Source: Promethearchaeota archaeon (GTDB lineage Archaea; Asgardarchaeota; Lokiarchaeia; Sigyniarchaeales; SOKP01). Taken from it: a stretch of 61,213 nucleotides of DNA. A model generated the notes under the pieces. It was not told the DNA's origin. It made no database searches and was given only the letters and a program-made list of their open reading frames with translations. This document shows, piece after piece, positions 17,508-26,861 of the stretch. The DNA lies in contig JAHPYZ010000009.1 of the NCBI GenBank assembly GCA_019058425.1, forward strand, positions 27,387 to 88,599. Direction: 5' to 3'. The position numbers were made by a program, and so were the translations under genes. Within the stretch, counting starts at the first letter, position 1. Each line of letters starts with the position of its first letter.

Positions 17508-18506
17508 ATGGTAAAAACTAAAGTTCTAGTCCTAGGATCATTAGCATTTGATTATATAATGGGTTTTAAGGAAAATTTTATAAACGCAGTTTCTATTAAT
17601 CATGATAAAGAAGAATATCAAAGTACTGTAACAGCTGATAGTAGGCATCAATATTTCGGAGGAACGGCTGGAAATATAGCATATAACTTAGGATTATTAA
17701 ATATTGCTAAAGTTTCGCTATTTGGCTCGGTGGGGAAAGATTTTGAGAGATTGGGTTATAAAGATCATGTTAAACAATTTAATAATATAGATTTACTCGT
17801 TGATGTGCATGATGATTTATTCACAGCCGCTTGTTATATCGTTAATGACATAAAAGCTAATCAGATGATCATTTTTCATGGTGGGGCTCTAGATAAGTGT
17901 AAAGATATCAGTTTGAAGGAAAAAATCTCAAATCCACAGGATTTTCTTTATGCGATAAATTCAACACAAAGTGTAGAAGCGATGACGAATTTTGCTATTC
18001 AATTAAGTGAATTACAAATACCAATGATATTCGATCCTGGTCAAGTAACACCTCTATTCCAAAAGGAAACACTCATTAAGATTATTAAAAAATCAGAAAT
18101 TTTAATCGGCAATAACCATGAGATAAACAAAATTAAAGAAAAAGCTGAATTGACCGAAGAGACAATACTTAAATATGTTAAAGCGATCGTCAAAACAATG
18201 GGTTCTGATGGTTCTGAATTAATATATAGAGATGAAACTGAAAAGATTTTTAAGATAAATATCCCAATAGCAACCGTTGAAAAAATTATAGATACAACAG
18301 GGGCTGGCGATGGATATCGTGCTGGACTATTAACTGGATTAACATTAAATATGAATATTTTGGATTCATGTCGATTAGGTGCCATAATTGGATCATTTGT
18401 AGTTGAAACAAGGGGAGCCCAAACACAAAAATTTGATATTGAAAATGTAAGAAAAAGGTTTTTTAATACTTTCGACTATACTCCATCAGAATTGGAAGGA
18501 TTATAA
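17508..18506 (+). CDS. PfkB-family sugar/nucleoside kinase
   Basis: A 332-residue ribokinase-family kinase. The N-terminal substrate-binding pattern has GGTAGNIAYNL, and the C-terminal signature DTTGAGDGYRAG carries the catalytic Asp and anion hole. Overall layout resembles archaeal adenosine/nucleoside kinases of the family. It is divergent from MTA phosphorylase and converges on adenine phosphoribosyltransferase, so adenosine or another nucleoside is the favoured substrate; a sugar is possible. Confidence 0.87.
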   Translation: MVKTKVLVLGSLAFDYIMGFKENFINAVSINHDKEEYQSTVTADSRHQYFGGTAGNIAYNLGLLNIAKVSLFGSVGKDFERLGYKDHVKQFNNIDLLVDVHDDLFTAACYIVNDIKANQMIIFHGGALDKCKDISLKEKISNPQDFLYAINSTQSVEAMTNFAIQLSELQIPMIFDPGQVTPLFQKETLIKIIKKSEILIGNNHEINKIKEKAELTEETILKYVKAIVKTMGSDGSELIYRDETEKIFKINIPIATVEKIIDTTGAGDGYRAGLLTGLTLNMNILDSCRLGAIIGSFVVETRGAQTQKFDIENVRKRFFNTFDYTPSELEGL

Positions 18507-18558
18507 AAAAATTATATTTATTTATAAAAATTTCTTTTAAAATTATTTTGTGTATATT

Positions 18559-19092
18559 TTATTCTTCAACGGGAATTTCTATTAATGAAATTACATCATA
18601 ACCCTCTAATTTATCTCGACCGCGTAAACTTCCTGTTAATTCGATTACAAAAGCTATCCCGATAACTACACCACCAGCATTTTCTATTAAATTACACGCT
18701 GCTCTAGCAGTACCTCCAGTTGCCAATAAATCATCAAAAATTAAGACCTTATCTCCTTTTTCTATAGCATCTATATGCATCTCAATACTATCTGTTCCAT
18801 ATTCAAGCTCATACGTTTCGCTTAAGACTTTGTAAGGTAATTTACCTGGTTTTCTGATTAGGACAAATCCAGCACTTAATTGATACGCCAAAACTCCGCC
18901 CCATACATAACCACGCGCTTCAATAGCAGCTACTTTCGTGATTCCTTTATCTCTATAGTTATTAATAATTCTATCACAGGACTCTTTAAATGGAGTGTGA
19001 ACTTTGCATAAAGTTGTAATATCCTTAAATTGAATTCCAGGTTTAGGCCAATCTGGAACATTTCTTATATAATTTAATAATTTTTCTTCCAT
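18559..19092 (-). CDS. apt: Adenine phosphoribosyltransferase
   Basis: A 177-residue type I phosphoribosyltransferase, the usual size for Apt. It begins with the Apt-type WPKPGIQFKDIT and has ARGYVWG and the PRPP-binding motif VLIFDDLLATGGTA. It makes AMP from adenine and PRPP, directly using the adenine released by MTA phosphorylase two genes away. It is convergent with the PfkB kinase across a 52-base AT-rich gap with T-runs that could end both transcripts. Confidence 0.94.
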   Translation of the reverse strand: MEEKLLNYIRNVPDWPKPGIQFKDITTLCKVHTPFKESCDRIINNYRDKGITKVAAIEARGYVWGGVLAYQLSAGFVLIRKPGKLPYKVLSETYELEYGTDSIEMHIDAIEKGDKVLIFDDLLATGGTARAACNLIENAGGVVIGIAFVIELTGSLRGRDKLEGYDVISLIEIPVEE

Positions 19093-19298
19093 TTTTAATC
19101 CTTTAATTCTATTAATTTATTAAAATTGATTTTATTTTATTTATGGTAATTAAAAATGATATTTAATTGATTATCATTACATTGAATTCAAATAAACTAA
19201 TTTTCTTTAATTAATTAGAAAAAATTAAATAAAAATTAAAGTATAAAAAATATATTGAAGATATATAAAAAATAAATTCTAAATCTGGTTGCATTTAA

Positions 19299-20255
19299 AT
19301 GAAAATTTTATTATTCGGTCCAGCTGGAGCGGGCAAGACATCACTAATGCGTACGACTTGTTTGGGATATAATTTTATGAAAGTTTTAAACTTAAAACCA
19401 ACAAAAGGAGTTTCAAGAGAAAACTTTATCTTTCGTGGTATAATGGAACTCAATGTATGGGATTTAGGTGGACAGGAAAGGTATATGGAAAGATACTTCT
19501 CAGAATCACAACGAGAATTAATATTTTCAGAAGCAACCACTGCTGTTTTTATGGTTGATTCTGCTGCAATTGATCCTGAAGTCCGTGATATTTTTGATAA
19601 ATTTATGAAGTATATTTTAGAATTCTCTCCAAAAATCGATATGATATATGTTTTATTGAATAAAATTGATTTGCAAGAATCGAAGGAAGATGAATATTAT
19701 GATATTTTAACTAAAGAACTTAATGGAGGGCTGATAGAGAAGCTTTCATTTACGCCTGTTTCAGTAAAAGAGGGTAGTGCCCAACATAGATTAATTGAAA
19801 TACTTGATTATGAAATACAAAAGAACACTTTATCAATGCAGCGTTTAGGTAAAATCCGTCATTTATTGGATGAGTTAAAACTCAATACTTTATCAGAGTA
19901 TCTTCTATTCAATCAACCTGATGGATTATTAATTTCTTCTACTTTTGGTAAATTTGAAGCAAAACCATTACAATTTATGAAATTTGAAATAGGTACTTTG
20001 GATTCTAATATTTATAGTATTTATCAACAAATTATGGAACTTCAGAACATTTCAAATCTTTCTCCATTGTCCTTATCAACTATTGTTTACGAATCAGATA
20101 GTTGTTGGATTTTAGTAAAGGAAGTTAGCAATGGAGCCGTTCTGATGGCAATAACAAGGAATAAACAACAAGAAGTTTTTACAAGTGTAATGAATGCATT
20201 AACTGGAGACTCTTTCAAGAATTTAACATTATATCTAAAATCCTCTGAATATTAA
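19299..20255 (+). CDS. Rag/Gtr-like GTPase with C-terminal roadblock-like region
   Basis: A 318-residue GTPase resembling eukaryotic RagA/Gtr1. The P-loop GPAGAGKTS is at 7-15, switch I Thr35, WDLGGQ at 54-59 and NKID at 121-124, all intact. After the G domain, residues of about 190-318 form an alpha/beta region (containing PDGLLISSTFGKF) whose pattern fits a roadblock/LC7 fold, as in Rag GTPases. In eukaryotes Rag pairs report amino acid supply to TORC1; the Asgard role is unknown. No second Rag or separate roadblock gene is adjacent. Confidence 0.9.
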   Translation: MKILLFGPAGAGKTSLMRTTCLGYNFMKVLNLKPTKGVSRENFIFRGIMELNVWDLGGQERYMERYFSESQRELIFSEATTAVFMVDSAAIDPEVRDIFDKFMKYILEFSPKIDMIYVLLNKIDLQESKEDEYYDILTKELNGGLIEKLSFTPVSVKEGSAQHRLIEILDYEIQKNTLSMQRLGKIRHLLDELKLNTLSEYLLFNQPDGLLISSTFGKFEAKPLQFMKFEIGTLDSNIYSIYQQIMELQNISNLSPLSLSTIVYESDSCWILVKEVSNGAVLMAITRNKQQEVFTSVMNALTGDSFKNLTLYLKSSEY

Positions 20256-20316
20256 ATAGAATTTAAAAAATAGAAAATAAAAATTTTGATTTTTAGAAAG
20301 TTATTTTTTTACCTTC

Positions 20317-21159
20317 TTACTGTTCTTTATCATACAACTTAATTTTTGTCAAGAAATGTTGTTTTGCATGGTGGGGTCTTCTAATTACTGCATCATTAAA
20401 TTTCTCAATTTCCCTTGCTTCATCACACATTAAAGCAGCTTTTCTCATCATTTCATGAGCAGCGGCTAATAGTGGCATATAGTCATCTCTTTCTTTTAAT
20501 TGAAAACAAGCCTTCCCAGTAACCTTCGATACGGAAGCAGCTAATTCAAAAGCAGCGATTGCTTTCGCTCTAGCATAAGGATTCGAAAATTTTGCAGCTT
20601 CAGTCGCTATGTTCGCATCTATAATTATTTGCGGTAAAGTGGGTAATCTACCGTCAAGCATATCCATTATTACTTTATTTAATTCATCAGCAATTACTTG
20701 AAGTGCTCCAGTTATTGCTAAAACTTTCAGTAAATCAGAGTTGAATATACTCATTTCAATCGGATCAAGAAAAGGTCTACGTGCTCCGATCATACTATCA
20801 CAATTTACTAAAATATAACCCATACTCTTCTCTTTTATTTCATCTAATGCTTTTTTAGCGGGAGCATCAGATATCACTATAGTTGGAATCCCACCAGCCA
20901 TTTCTCGAGCAGCTTTTGGCCCTGGTAAAGCAGCATTTGGGCTAGACATAATTATTAATTCTGGTTCTAATTCAAGTAATTTTTTCATAGTATCTACACA
21001 ATGGTCTGCAGGATGCATTTTAGCTCCAGATGTTACTTCTCTTACATTAATTCTCGTAGCTTCTGCCCTCTCATCCATTAAAAAAGCTAACAACAATGAT
21101 GAACCTATAGTTCCATTTTTAAGAATACCTATCTTAAGTATTTTCTCTTCAGTGCTCAT
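20317..21159 (-). CDS. mtd: F420-dependent methylene-tetrahydromethanopterin dehydrogenase
   Basis: A 280-residue Mtd, matching the family's length. It interconverts methenyl- and methylene-tetrahydromethanopterin using F420. Recognisable segments include IGILKNGTIGSSLL, SGAKMHP, SSPNAALPGP, GARRPFLDP and the Ala-rich helix ARAKAIAAFELAA. It stands divergent from ftr, with a 145-base shared promoter region, so the two steps of the same pathway are probably controlled together. Confidence 0.96.
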   Translation of the reverse strand: MSTEEKILKIGILKNGTIGSSLLLAFLMDERAEATRINVREVTSGAKMHPADHCVDTMKKLLELEPELIIMSSPNAALPGPKAAREMAGGIPTIVISDAPAKKALDEIKEKSMGYILVNCDSMIGARRPFLDPIEMSIFNSDLLKVLAITGALQVIADELNKVIMDMLDGRLPTLPQIIIDANIATEAAKFSNPYARAKAIAAFELAASVSKVTGKACFQLKERDDYMPLLAAAHEMMRKAALMCDEAREIEKFNDAVIRRPHHAKQHFLTKIKLYDKEQ

Positions 21160-21190
21160 TTAAAACAACTTTTTTTATAGTTTCAAATTT

Positions 21191-21258
21191 TATATTTAAA
21201 ATATATAAGCTTACAATTTTTCAATGTTTTTATTTTTTTTTTAAAATTTTATATAAAA
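21191..21258. promoter_or_regulatory. Divergent mtd/ftr promoter region
   Basis: Two TATA-like elements face away from each other: TTTTATATAAAA at 21247-21258 for ftr, and an AT stretch with TATATTTTAAATATAAA on the minus strand around 21191-21207 for mtd. A TGGAG at 21291-21295 lies nine bases before the ftr ATG and is a plausible ribosome-binding site. No clear operator repeat is seen. Confidence 0.5.
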
Positions 21259-21304
21259 TCGAACGCTATTAGATAATACCAAAAAAAAATTGGAGTAAAA
21301 TAAG

Positions 21305-22219
21305 ATGGAGATAAATGGTGTAGAAATTGAAGAAGATGCCTTCTGTGAAGCATTTGGGGCGGTCTTCAGCAGAATTTTGGTAACTGCTAAAAATGAAAAA
21401 TGGGCCAAAATCGCTGCTCAAATTACAACAGGATATGGAACATCGACTATCCATTGTGATGCAGAAGCAGGAATAGATATTTATGTTTCAGCTGATAAAA
21501 CCCCAGATAACCGTCCGGGAGTAATTCTAATGTTCTTTAAAAATAAGAAAGAAGAGATGAGTAATGTAGTTATGAATCGTATAGGACAATGTGTATTTAC
21601 TTGTCCAACAACAGCTTGTTTTGATGCATTAGATAACTCTTTAGTTCCAGAGAAAATATTCGATATTAAATTAGGAGCTAATCTCAAATTTTTTGGTGAT
21701 GGATTTCAAGAAAAAATTGAAGGAAAATATCCTTTCGAAGCATGGTCAATTCCAGTAATGGAAGGAGAATTCATAGTTCAAAGTATTGCCAAAGTTGGAA
21801 AAGGTATTGCGGGGGGAAACTTTTTAATTATTGGGAAAGATCAGGATTCTGCGTTAGAAGCCGCCCAAAAAGCTATAGAAGCTGTTAAAGACATACCCAA
21901 TGTAATCACTCCATTTCCAGGGGGAATTGTACGTTCTGGTTCGAAAGTGGGCTCAAAATATAGTTTCCTTAATGCTTCTACCAATGAGCCCCTATGTCCT
22001 ACATTACGAGACAAAATAGACAATTCACAATTGAGAGAAGGAGATAACTGCGTTTATGAAATTATTTTTGATGGGGCTACTGAGGAAGCAATTAAAACAG
22101 CAATGAAATTGGGTATTGAAGCAGCAACTAAAGTTCCAGGGATAAATCGTATAACTGCAGGGAATTATGGTGGAAATCTAGGTAAATTTCAATATAAACT
22201 CAATGAGATTTTAAGTTAA
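21305..22219 (+). CDS. ftr: Formylmethanofuran--tetrahydromethanopterin formyltransferase
   Basis: A 304-residue Ftr (family about 297). It moves the formyl group between methanofuran and tetrahydromethanopterin. It begins MEINGVEIEEDAFCEAF, typical of the family, and has GQCVFTCPTTACFDA and ITAGNYGGNLGK. Formylmethanofuran dehydrogenase genes are not in the window. Together with mtd and mch this shows the archaeal C1 branch in an organism whose other genes look non-methanogenic. Confidence 0.96.
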   Translation: MEINGVEIEEDAFCEAFGAVFSRILVTAKNEKWAKIAAQITTGYGTSTIHCDAEAGIDIYVSADKTPDNRPGVILMFFKNKKEEMSNVVMNRIGQCVFTCPTTACFDALDNSLVPEKIFDIKLGANLKFFGDGFQEKIEGKYPFEAWSIPVMEGEFIVQSIAKVGKGIAGGNFLIIGKDQDSALEAAQKAIEAVKDIPNVITPFPGGIVRSGSKVGSKYSFLNASTNEPLCPTLRDKIDNSQLREGDNCVYEIIFDGATEEAIKTAMKLGIEAATKVPGINRITAGNYGGNLGKFQYKLNEILS

Positions 22220-22236
22220 AGGCAATTAATTACCTT
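22219..22236. terminator. Near-palindrome between convergent genes
   Basis: AAGGCAATTAATTACCTT is an 18-bp palindrome with one mismatched pair, directly after the ftr stop, with A-rich then T-rich sequence beyond. It lies between two convergent genes, so it may act as a two-way terminator; archaeal termination depends mainly on T-runs, so the hairpin may be incidental. Confidence 0.35.
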
Positions 22237-22260
22237 AAAAAAATAACTATACTTTTCTTT

Positions 22261-23958
22261 TTATAGTTGTCTTTTAATTTTTCGTTTAGGAACTCCCTCT
22301 TTTTCCTCTTCCTTCTCAGTTTTTAACTCTTCCTTTTCTTCTTTCTCAACTTTTCTCTCAATTGGTTTAGTTTTTACTTTTTTCTTAATTGACGATTTTT
22401 TAGTCGAGATTTCTTTTCGTTTGGGAGCTGTTCTTAGAGAGTCTGTAAATTTTTTCTTTAAATAACTGTATATGATAAGAATACCTAAAAGAGTTCCAAT
22501 ACCCATACCTGTAAAAAGCAAGATCCATGGTAAGTAATTACTTATAATATCTGGAATAATAGTAAATTCTTGAGGTGCCATATCATAATCATCAATAAGG
22601 CTAGTAATTGCACCATCAGAATCAATAACATAGACATAGACAAACCAACTCCCACTTATTAAATCTACTGATCTAACGGTAATTTCCGTATTTTCCCCGG
22701 TGTAGGCTTTTGTAACATTAAACCATTCACTATTTTCATCTAAAAGAGCAATTGTAACATATGATACTTCTTCTATATCAGATACATTAAATTTAAATAC
22801 TAAATTTCTACCATATGGCACAGAAATACTTTGATCCATAGATTTTTCATTAATAGTATAACTATGAATCTCAGGAGGATTATTTTTAACTTTTAATGAG
22901 GTTTCTTTTAAATAAGTTCCCCCATGTTCATCTGCTATCGCGATTTCAATTTTGTAGTTTCCAATTGGCTTATTTTCAGGAATAGAAAAAGTGTGTGAAA
23001 ATGAATTACCACTTTCAAAATCTATCGTACGCTGAAATAAAAAACTTCCTTGAGCATCATAAATATTCATAATAGGTTGTAGATTTTTAGATAAGGTTTC
23101 AACATCAGTGGCGTTAAATGAGATTGTACAATCCTCTGTTCTTAATACTTCATCAGAAGATAATTCGAGTGATGATGTAATTGTTGGATCATTATTTCTT
23201 ACTGAAAATGGAAAATAAGCAGTTCCTCTTTTACCGCTATTTTTATCAGTCATATTTAACTGAATAAAGTATAAATGATTTTTCTCTATGAAAGTCTCAT
23301 TATTTATCGGAAAGTTGAATTGAACAAGTTTTTTTTCTAGAGTTAGAATATTACTTTGAATTGCTTCCTCCAGATTATCAACAATAGTAATATTCCATGT
23401 AAAATCATAAGTAGAAAAATTACAAACTATTAATTCTGCATTTAATATATCTTCAATATAATATTCACACTGATCAAAATTCATCAAATAATTAGTTTTA
23501 ATTGTAAAGTTTGTGAAAGTGGATTGAGTATTTAATAGTGTATGAGTATTATTATAAATTGAAAAACTTACATTATGAAAACCTAGCGGGGCATCGTATC
23601 CTGGTTTATATTCATAGGAGAATAAACTATTTCCATCAAATTGCATATCAAATTCTCCAGTAGAATTATCGCTAAAAGATATATGCATTTTAGTGTAATT
23701 TGCATCAATAATAGTAGAAGTATCAATAGTAAAATTTATAGATTCAAATAAACGATAGATTGTTGAAGCATTTTGCTCTATTGCACCATAAGGTATCGCA
23801 TCAGAAATTTTTAGTGGATAAAATTCCTTTTTTTGATAAAAATTAGAATCTGAAGTTTGGGAATTTAATTTTAGTGGTGAAAAACTTGCTAGACTCAAAA
23901 AAGAACCGAAAGTAATGAATAGGAGTAGTGTTATAATCTTATATTGTTTGGTTGCCAA
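22261..23958 (-). CDS. Surface protein with Ig-like domains, one membrane anchor and charged cytoplasmic tail
   Basis: A 565-residue protein. An N-terminal hydrophobic segment (about 8-27) acts as signal. The long outer part is rich in N-x-S/T sequons and beta-strand patterns; the stretches around FNATDVETLSK and FNVSDIEEVSY look like repeated Ig/cadherin-type domains. A single membrane helix (about 475-500) is followed by a 65-residue tail made almost wholly of Lys and Glu. It is 7 bases downstream of a 919-residue surface protein, so the two are almost certainly co-transcribed. No enzyme motif is seen. Confidence 0.7.
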   Translation of the reverse strand: MATKQYKIITLLLFITFGSFLSLASFSPLKLNSQTSDSNFYQKKEFYPLKISDAIPYGAIEQNASTIYRLFESINFTIDTSTIIDANYTKMHISFSDNSTGEFDMQFDGNSLFSYEYKPGYDAPLGFHNVSFSIYNNTHTLLNTQSTFTNFTIKTNYLMNFDQCEYYIEDILNAELIVCNFSTYDFTWNITIVDNLEEAIQSNILTLEKKLVQFNFPINNETFIEKNHLYFIQLNMTDKNSGKRGTAYFPFSVRNNDPTITSSLELSSDEVLRTEDCTISFNATDVETLSKNLQPIMNIYDAQGSFLFQRTIDFESGNSFSHTFSIPENKPIGNYKIEIAIADEHGGTYLKETSLKVKNNPPEIHSYTINEKSMDQSISVPYGRNLVFKFNVSDIEEVSYVTIALLDENSEWFNVTKAYTGENTEITVRSVDLISGSWFVYVYVIDSDGAITSLIDDYDMAPQEFTIIPDIISNYLPWILLFTGMGIGTLLGILIIYSYLKKKFTDSLRTAPKRKEISTKKSSIKKKVKTKPIERKVEKEEKEELKTEKEEEKEGVPKRKIKRQL

Positions 23959-23965
23959 AATATCC

Positions 23966-26725
23966 TCATCTTCTTAATTTCTTATGTTTAATATCTTTAT
24001 TTTTGAAATACAAAATAATTCCAATTGGTACAAAAACAGGTAATAAATAGAAGAAAACTAGGTTTATAGTTGATAATTCAAGGGAAACTTCAAAATATAA
24101 TCGTGCAATTTCTTGATCCATGCTATCTGTTAATATTATTCTATATTTCTTTATGCCAAATTCATAAGGATTGATAGTTGGTACTAATTTTGCCACAATT
24201 AAATTTTCTCCGTTAATTAATTCGGCTATATTAGTCTCATGCTTTTTTCCATTAATATACAATGAGAAGCTCTCTGAATTTTCTTGATTATTTTGAATTT
24301 TAATGATTAAGTGAGCAGTATTACCTTGTGGTATACTTTCGGGAAATGTAGCACTTATAATTTCAAATTTTTGTATTATTCCAATAGTAAGAATTCTTGA
24401 ATAATATACTGTTGTATTGATCTTAATTTTCATCTCTACTGTAATTTCATCATCAATTATTGATTCTAAAGTTTTTAAATAGTATACTGTATTAACCAAT
24501 TCATTTTCACTTAATGTTTCTTCAGTTATACTATCTTCAATACTATTTTCAGTAATTCCTGTAAAGCTTACATTTAAAGATTGAGTTGCATTAGGAAGAT
24601 AATTCCTTAGATTCATAGATACAAATACATCATCTCCCTTCACTACACTATTTTCATAGAGTAGGTTAGTGTAATCAAATGAATATCCTATCTCTATCAC
24701 TTTCTTTATTTCTAAAAATAGAATAGAATCTTTTTTAATTCTGAAAAAGATTTCACTAGACCCTGGCTCTGCTCCAAATTTTGCTGTTAAGTTAAAGCTT
24801 ATTTGAGTTAATCCAAAGGCGGTAAAATTGATTTCTTTAGCAGGAAAATTAACAATATCTAATCCTTCTAAAGATGTTGTTAACGTTATATTTTCATTAC
24901 GGGTATAATTTATAAATAGAGTCACATTTACAAGAGGCCCTTGATATAATACTCCTGGTAATCCCTTAATCGTTTCATTAATTAATCCGGAAACAACATT
25001 AAATCGTTTTAAAGTGTCTGCTAATTTAAAATACGTTGTATTAGCCCATACATAAGTGTAATAACCGTCTCCTATTGGTAAAGTATCATCAATAGTGAAT
25101 TCAAGAGTATCAGAGGATGCTGGACTAACTATTTGCCTTTCTAATTGTTTGAAGAAAGTTGCATTAGGATACTTAAAAATATAATTAATACTTGCGTTGG
25201 TGATATCATACTGTATTGTAGTTTGTCCAAAAGACTTGTTATTCGGATAGTATAGTTGAATAATCTTCTTAAATGAATAAGTTGAAGTTAAATTCAATAC
25301 ATCTTGATTAAAAATGAAATCTGGTACTGCTTCAGACATGTTATAATTAGCATTTAAACTTGTACTATTATAAATCTCAAAAGCGTTAAAATATGCTTCA
25401 CTTAATTTGAGATTTGAATTAAATGATTTTGAACTATTGGTTAAAGAAAAATCATATGCATTGTTGATACCATCATATAGATTTGATTCAAAAGAATTGA
25501 AAATTTCCATAGCTCTCTTATAGTAAGAATAATTTCCTGAGACCTCAAATAATTTCAAACAAGCACTCATCATTAATGCATTACTTTCAAGATTTAGACT
25601 ACTATCAGTTATAAACCAAGTCTTTTGGGCAATATTCATATACAAATTGTTAGCAGAATCCCATAAATTGGTATCTAACCTTTTATAGAGTTGCACAGCT
25701 TTTTGTAGATAAGAGGAATTATGTTGCATACCTGATTCAACCCAAAATTCTAATAATGCAATTATCCCTAATGCATTTGTACTTAGGTGAAAATAGTCAT
25801 CTCCAGGAAGTGTAGTAGCCCAATTTTGATTACCTTGAAGATAAAAGGCTTCACCTGGTGAATCCCACATATAAGTATTGATATCGATCATAGTTAGATT
25901 CGCCAATTCATAAGCTCTATCTCGAATAGAATTATCTAAACCAGTGGCTCGGTGAATTAAGAGATTAGCTAGAACACTGTAAAAATTGCTTTCACTTCTT
26001 TTAGTATTAGATGAATTATAATGAAAAAAACCATTATAAGAGCCTACATCCCAAAATTCAGAAGAATTTATTAAATAGAACATTTCATTAATTGAATTTT
26101 CAATAGCCCCATCAATATTACCAATATTTTCAATTAGTAAGAAGATTGGTAATAAATTATCAATTAAATATCTATTATCATTCTCTATTTCTCCTGTGGT
26201 ATTATCGATTGCCTTAACAAAACCGTATTTAAACTCATTTACATTACCTTCATACCAAAGGGGAGTCTCTTTTAAATCTAAATAATGATCAAATACTTCA
26301 GCTTCGGTTAATTCCATTTTCATTAAAGAATTATAATAAAGTAAATTATCTTCTGAGAAAATTGTATCATATAAAATATTACCATTACTATCTCCGTATC
26401 TATAATAAGTGGCAATATCATAGTCTAAACTTGATTTATAATTTATTTCAAAGAAATTACGCATTGATTCAAAATTTTCCATAAATGGGTTTTGAAGCAT
26501 TGAACTTGCAGAAGAAGTTTGTATATTATTAGATATGCCTTCAAATTGATTATTATTTTTGGTAGAAAAATTTTCTTCAAAATAATTAGTTTTAAGATTG
26601 TTTTCATTAATGTAGAAATAATTAAGAAAAAAGAAAGAAACAAAGAATATGCAAAAAATAATTTTCAGACCTTGGTTTTTACATTTCCTTCTGTTACCAG
26701 TATTGAAAATTTTTAAAAATCTCAT
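23966..26725 (-). CDS. Large surface protein with alpha-helical repeat domain and Ig-like domains
   Basis: A 919-residue protein with an N-terminal membrane segment (about 20-40), a C-terminal one (about 885-907) and a short basic tail. The N-terminal half (about 80-460) is helical with aromatic-rich repeats such as NALMMSACLKLFEVSGNYSYYKRAMEIF, recalling alpha/alpha-barrel (six-hairpin) glycosidase-like or epimerase-like domains. The rest (about 500-880) is beta-rich with many sequons, like CARDB or Ig-type domains. It may bind or process glycans outside the cell, but I see no sure catalytic residues. It heads a two-gene operon. Confidence 0.65.
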   Translation of the reverse strand: MRFLKIFNTGNRRKCKNQGLKIIFCIFFVSFFFLNYFYINENNLKTNYFEENFSTKNNNQFEGISNNIQTSSASSMLQNPFMENFESMRNFFEINYKSSLDYDIATYYRYGDSNGNILYDTIFSEDNLLYYNSLMKMELTEAEVFDHYLDLKETPLWYEGNVNEFKYGFVKAIDNTTGEIENDNRYLIDNLLPIFLLIENIGNIDGAIENSINEMFYLINSSEFWDVGSYNGFFHYNSSNTKRSESNFYSVLANLLIHRATGLDNSIRDRAYELANLTMIDINTYMWDSPGEAFYLQGNQNWATTLPGDDYFHLSTNALGIIALLEFWVESGMQHNSSYLQKAVQLYKRLDTNLWDSANNLYMNIAQKTWFITDSSLNLESNALMMSACLKLFEVSGNYSYYKRAMEIFNSFESNLYDGINNAYDFSLTNSSKSFNSNLKLSEAYFNAFEIYNSTSLNANYNMSEAVPDFIFNQDVLNLTSTYSFKKIIQLYYPNNKSFGQTTIQYDITNASINYIFKYPNATFFKQLERQIVSPASSDTLEFTIDDTLPIGDGYYTYVWANTTYFKLADTLKRFNVVSGLINETIKGLPGVLYQGPLVNVTLFINYTRNENITLTTSLEGLDIVNFPAKEINFTAFGLTQISFNLTAKFGAEPGSSEIFFRIKKDSILFLEIKKVIEIGYSFDYTNLLYENSVVKGDDVFVSMNLRNYLPNATQSLNVSFTGITENSIEDSITEETLSENELVNTVYYLKTLESIIDDEITVEMKIKINTTVYYSRILTIGIIQKFEIISATFPESIPQGNTAHLIIKIQNNQENSESFSLYINGKKHETNIAELINGENLIVAKLVPTINPYEFGIKKYRIILTDSMDQEIARLYFEVSLELSTINLVFFYLLPVFVPIGIILYFKNKDIKHKKLRR

Positions 26726-26861
26726 TTTTACTGCAATAAAGCAACTAAATAAGTAGTTACCAAAGTTTACTTTTTAAATTATATTTGTAAAAAATCCTTC
26801 TCTTTAAAATTTTTTTGGAACATATCAAAAAGATCGCAATATTTAGCAAAAGTGTAAGAAT

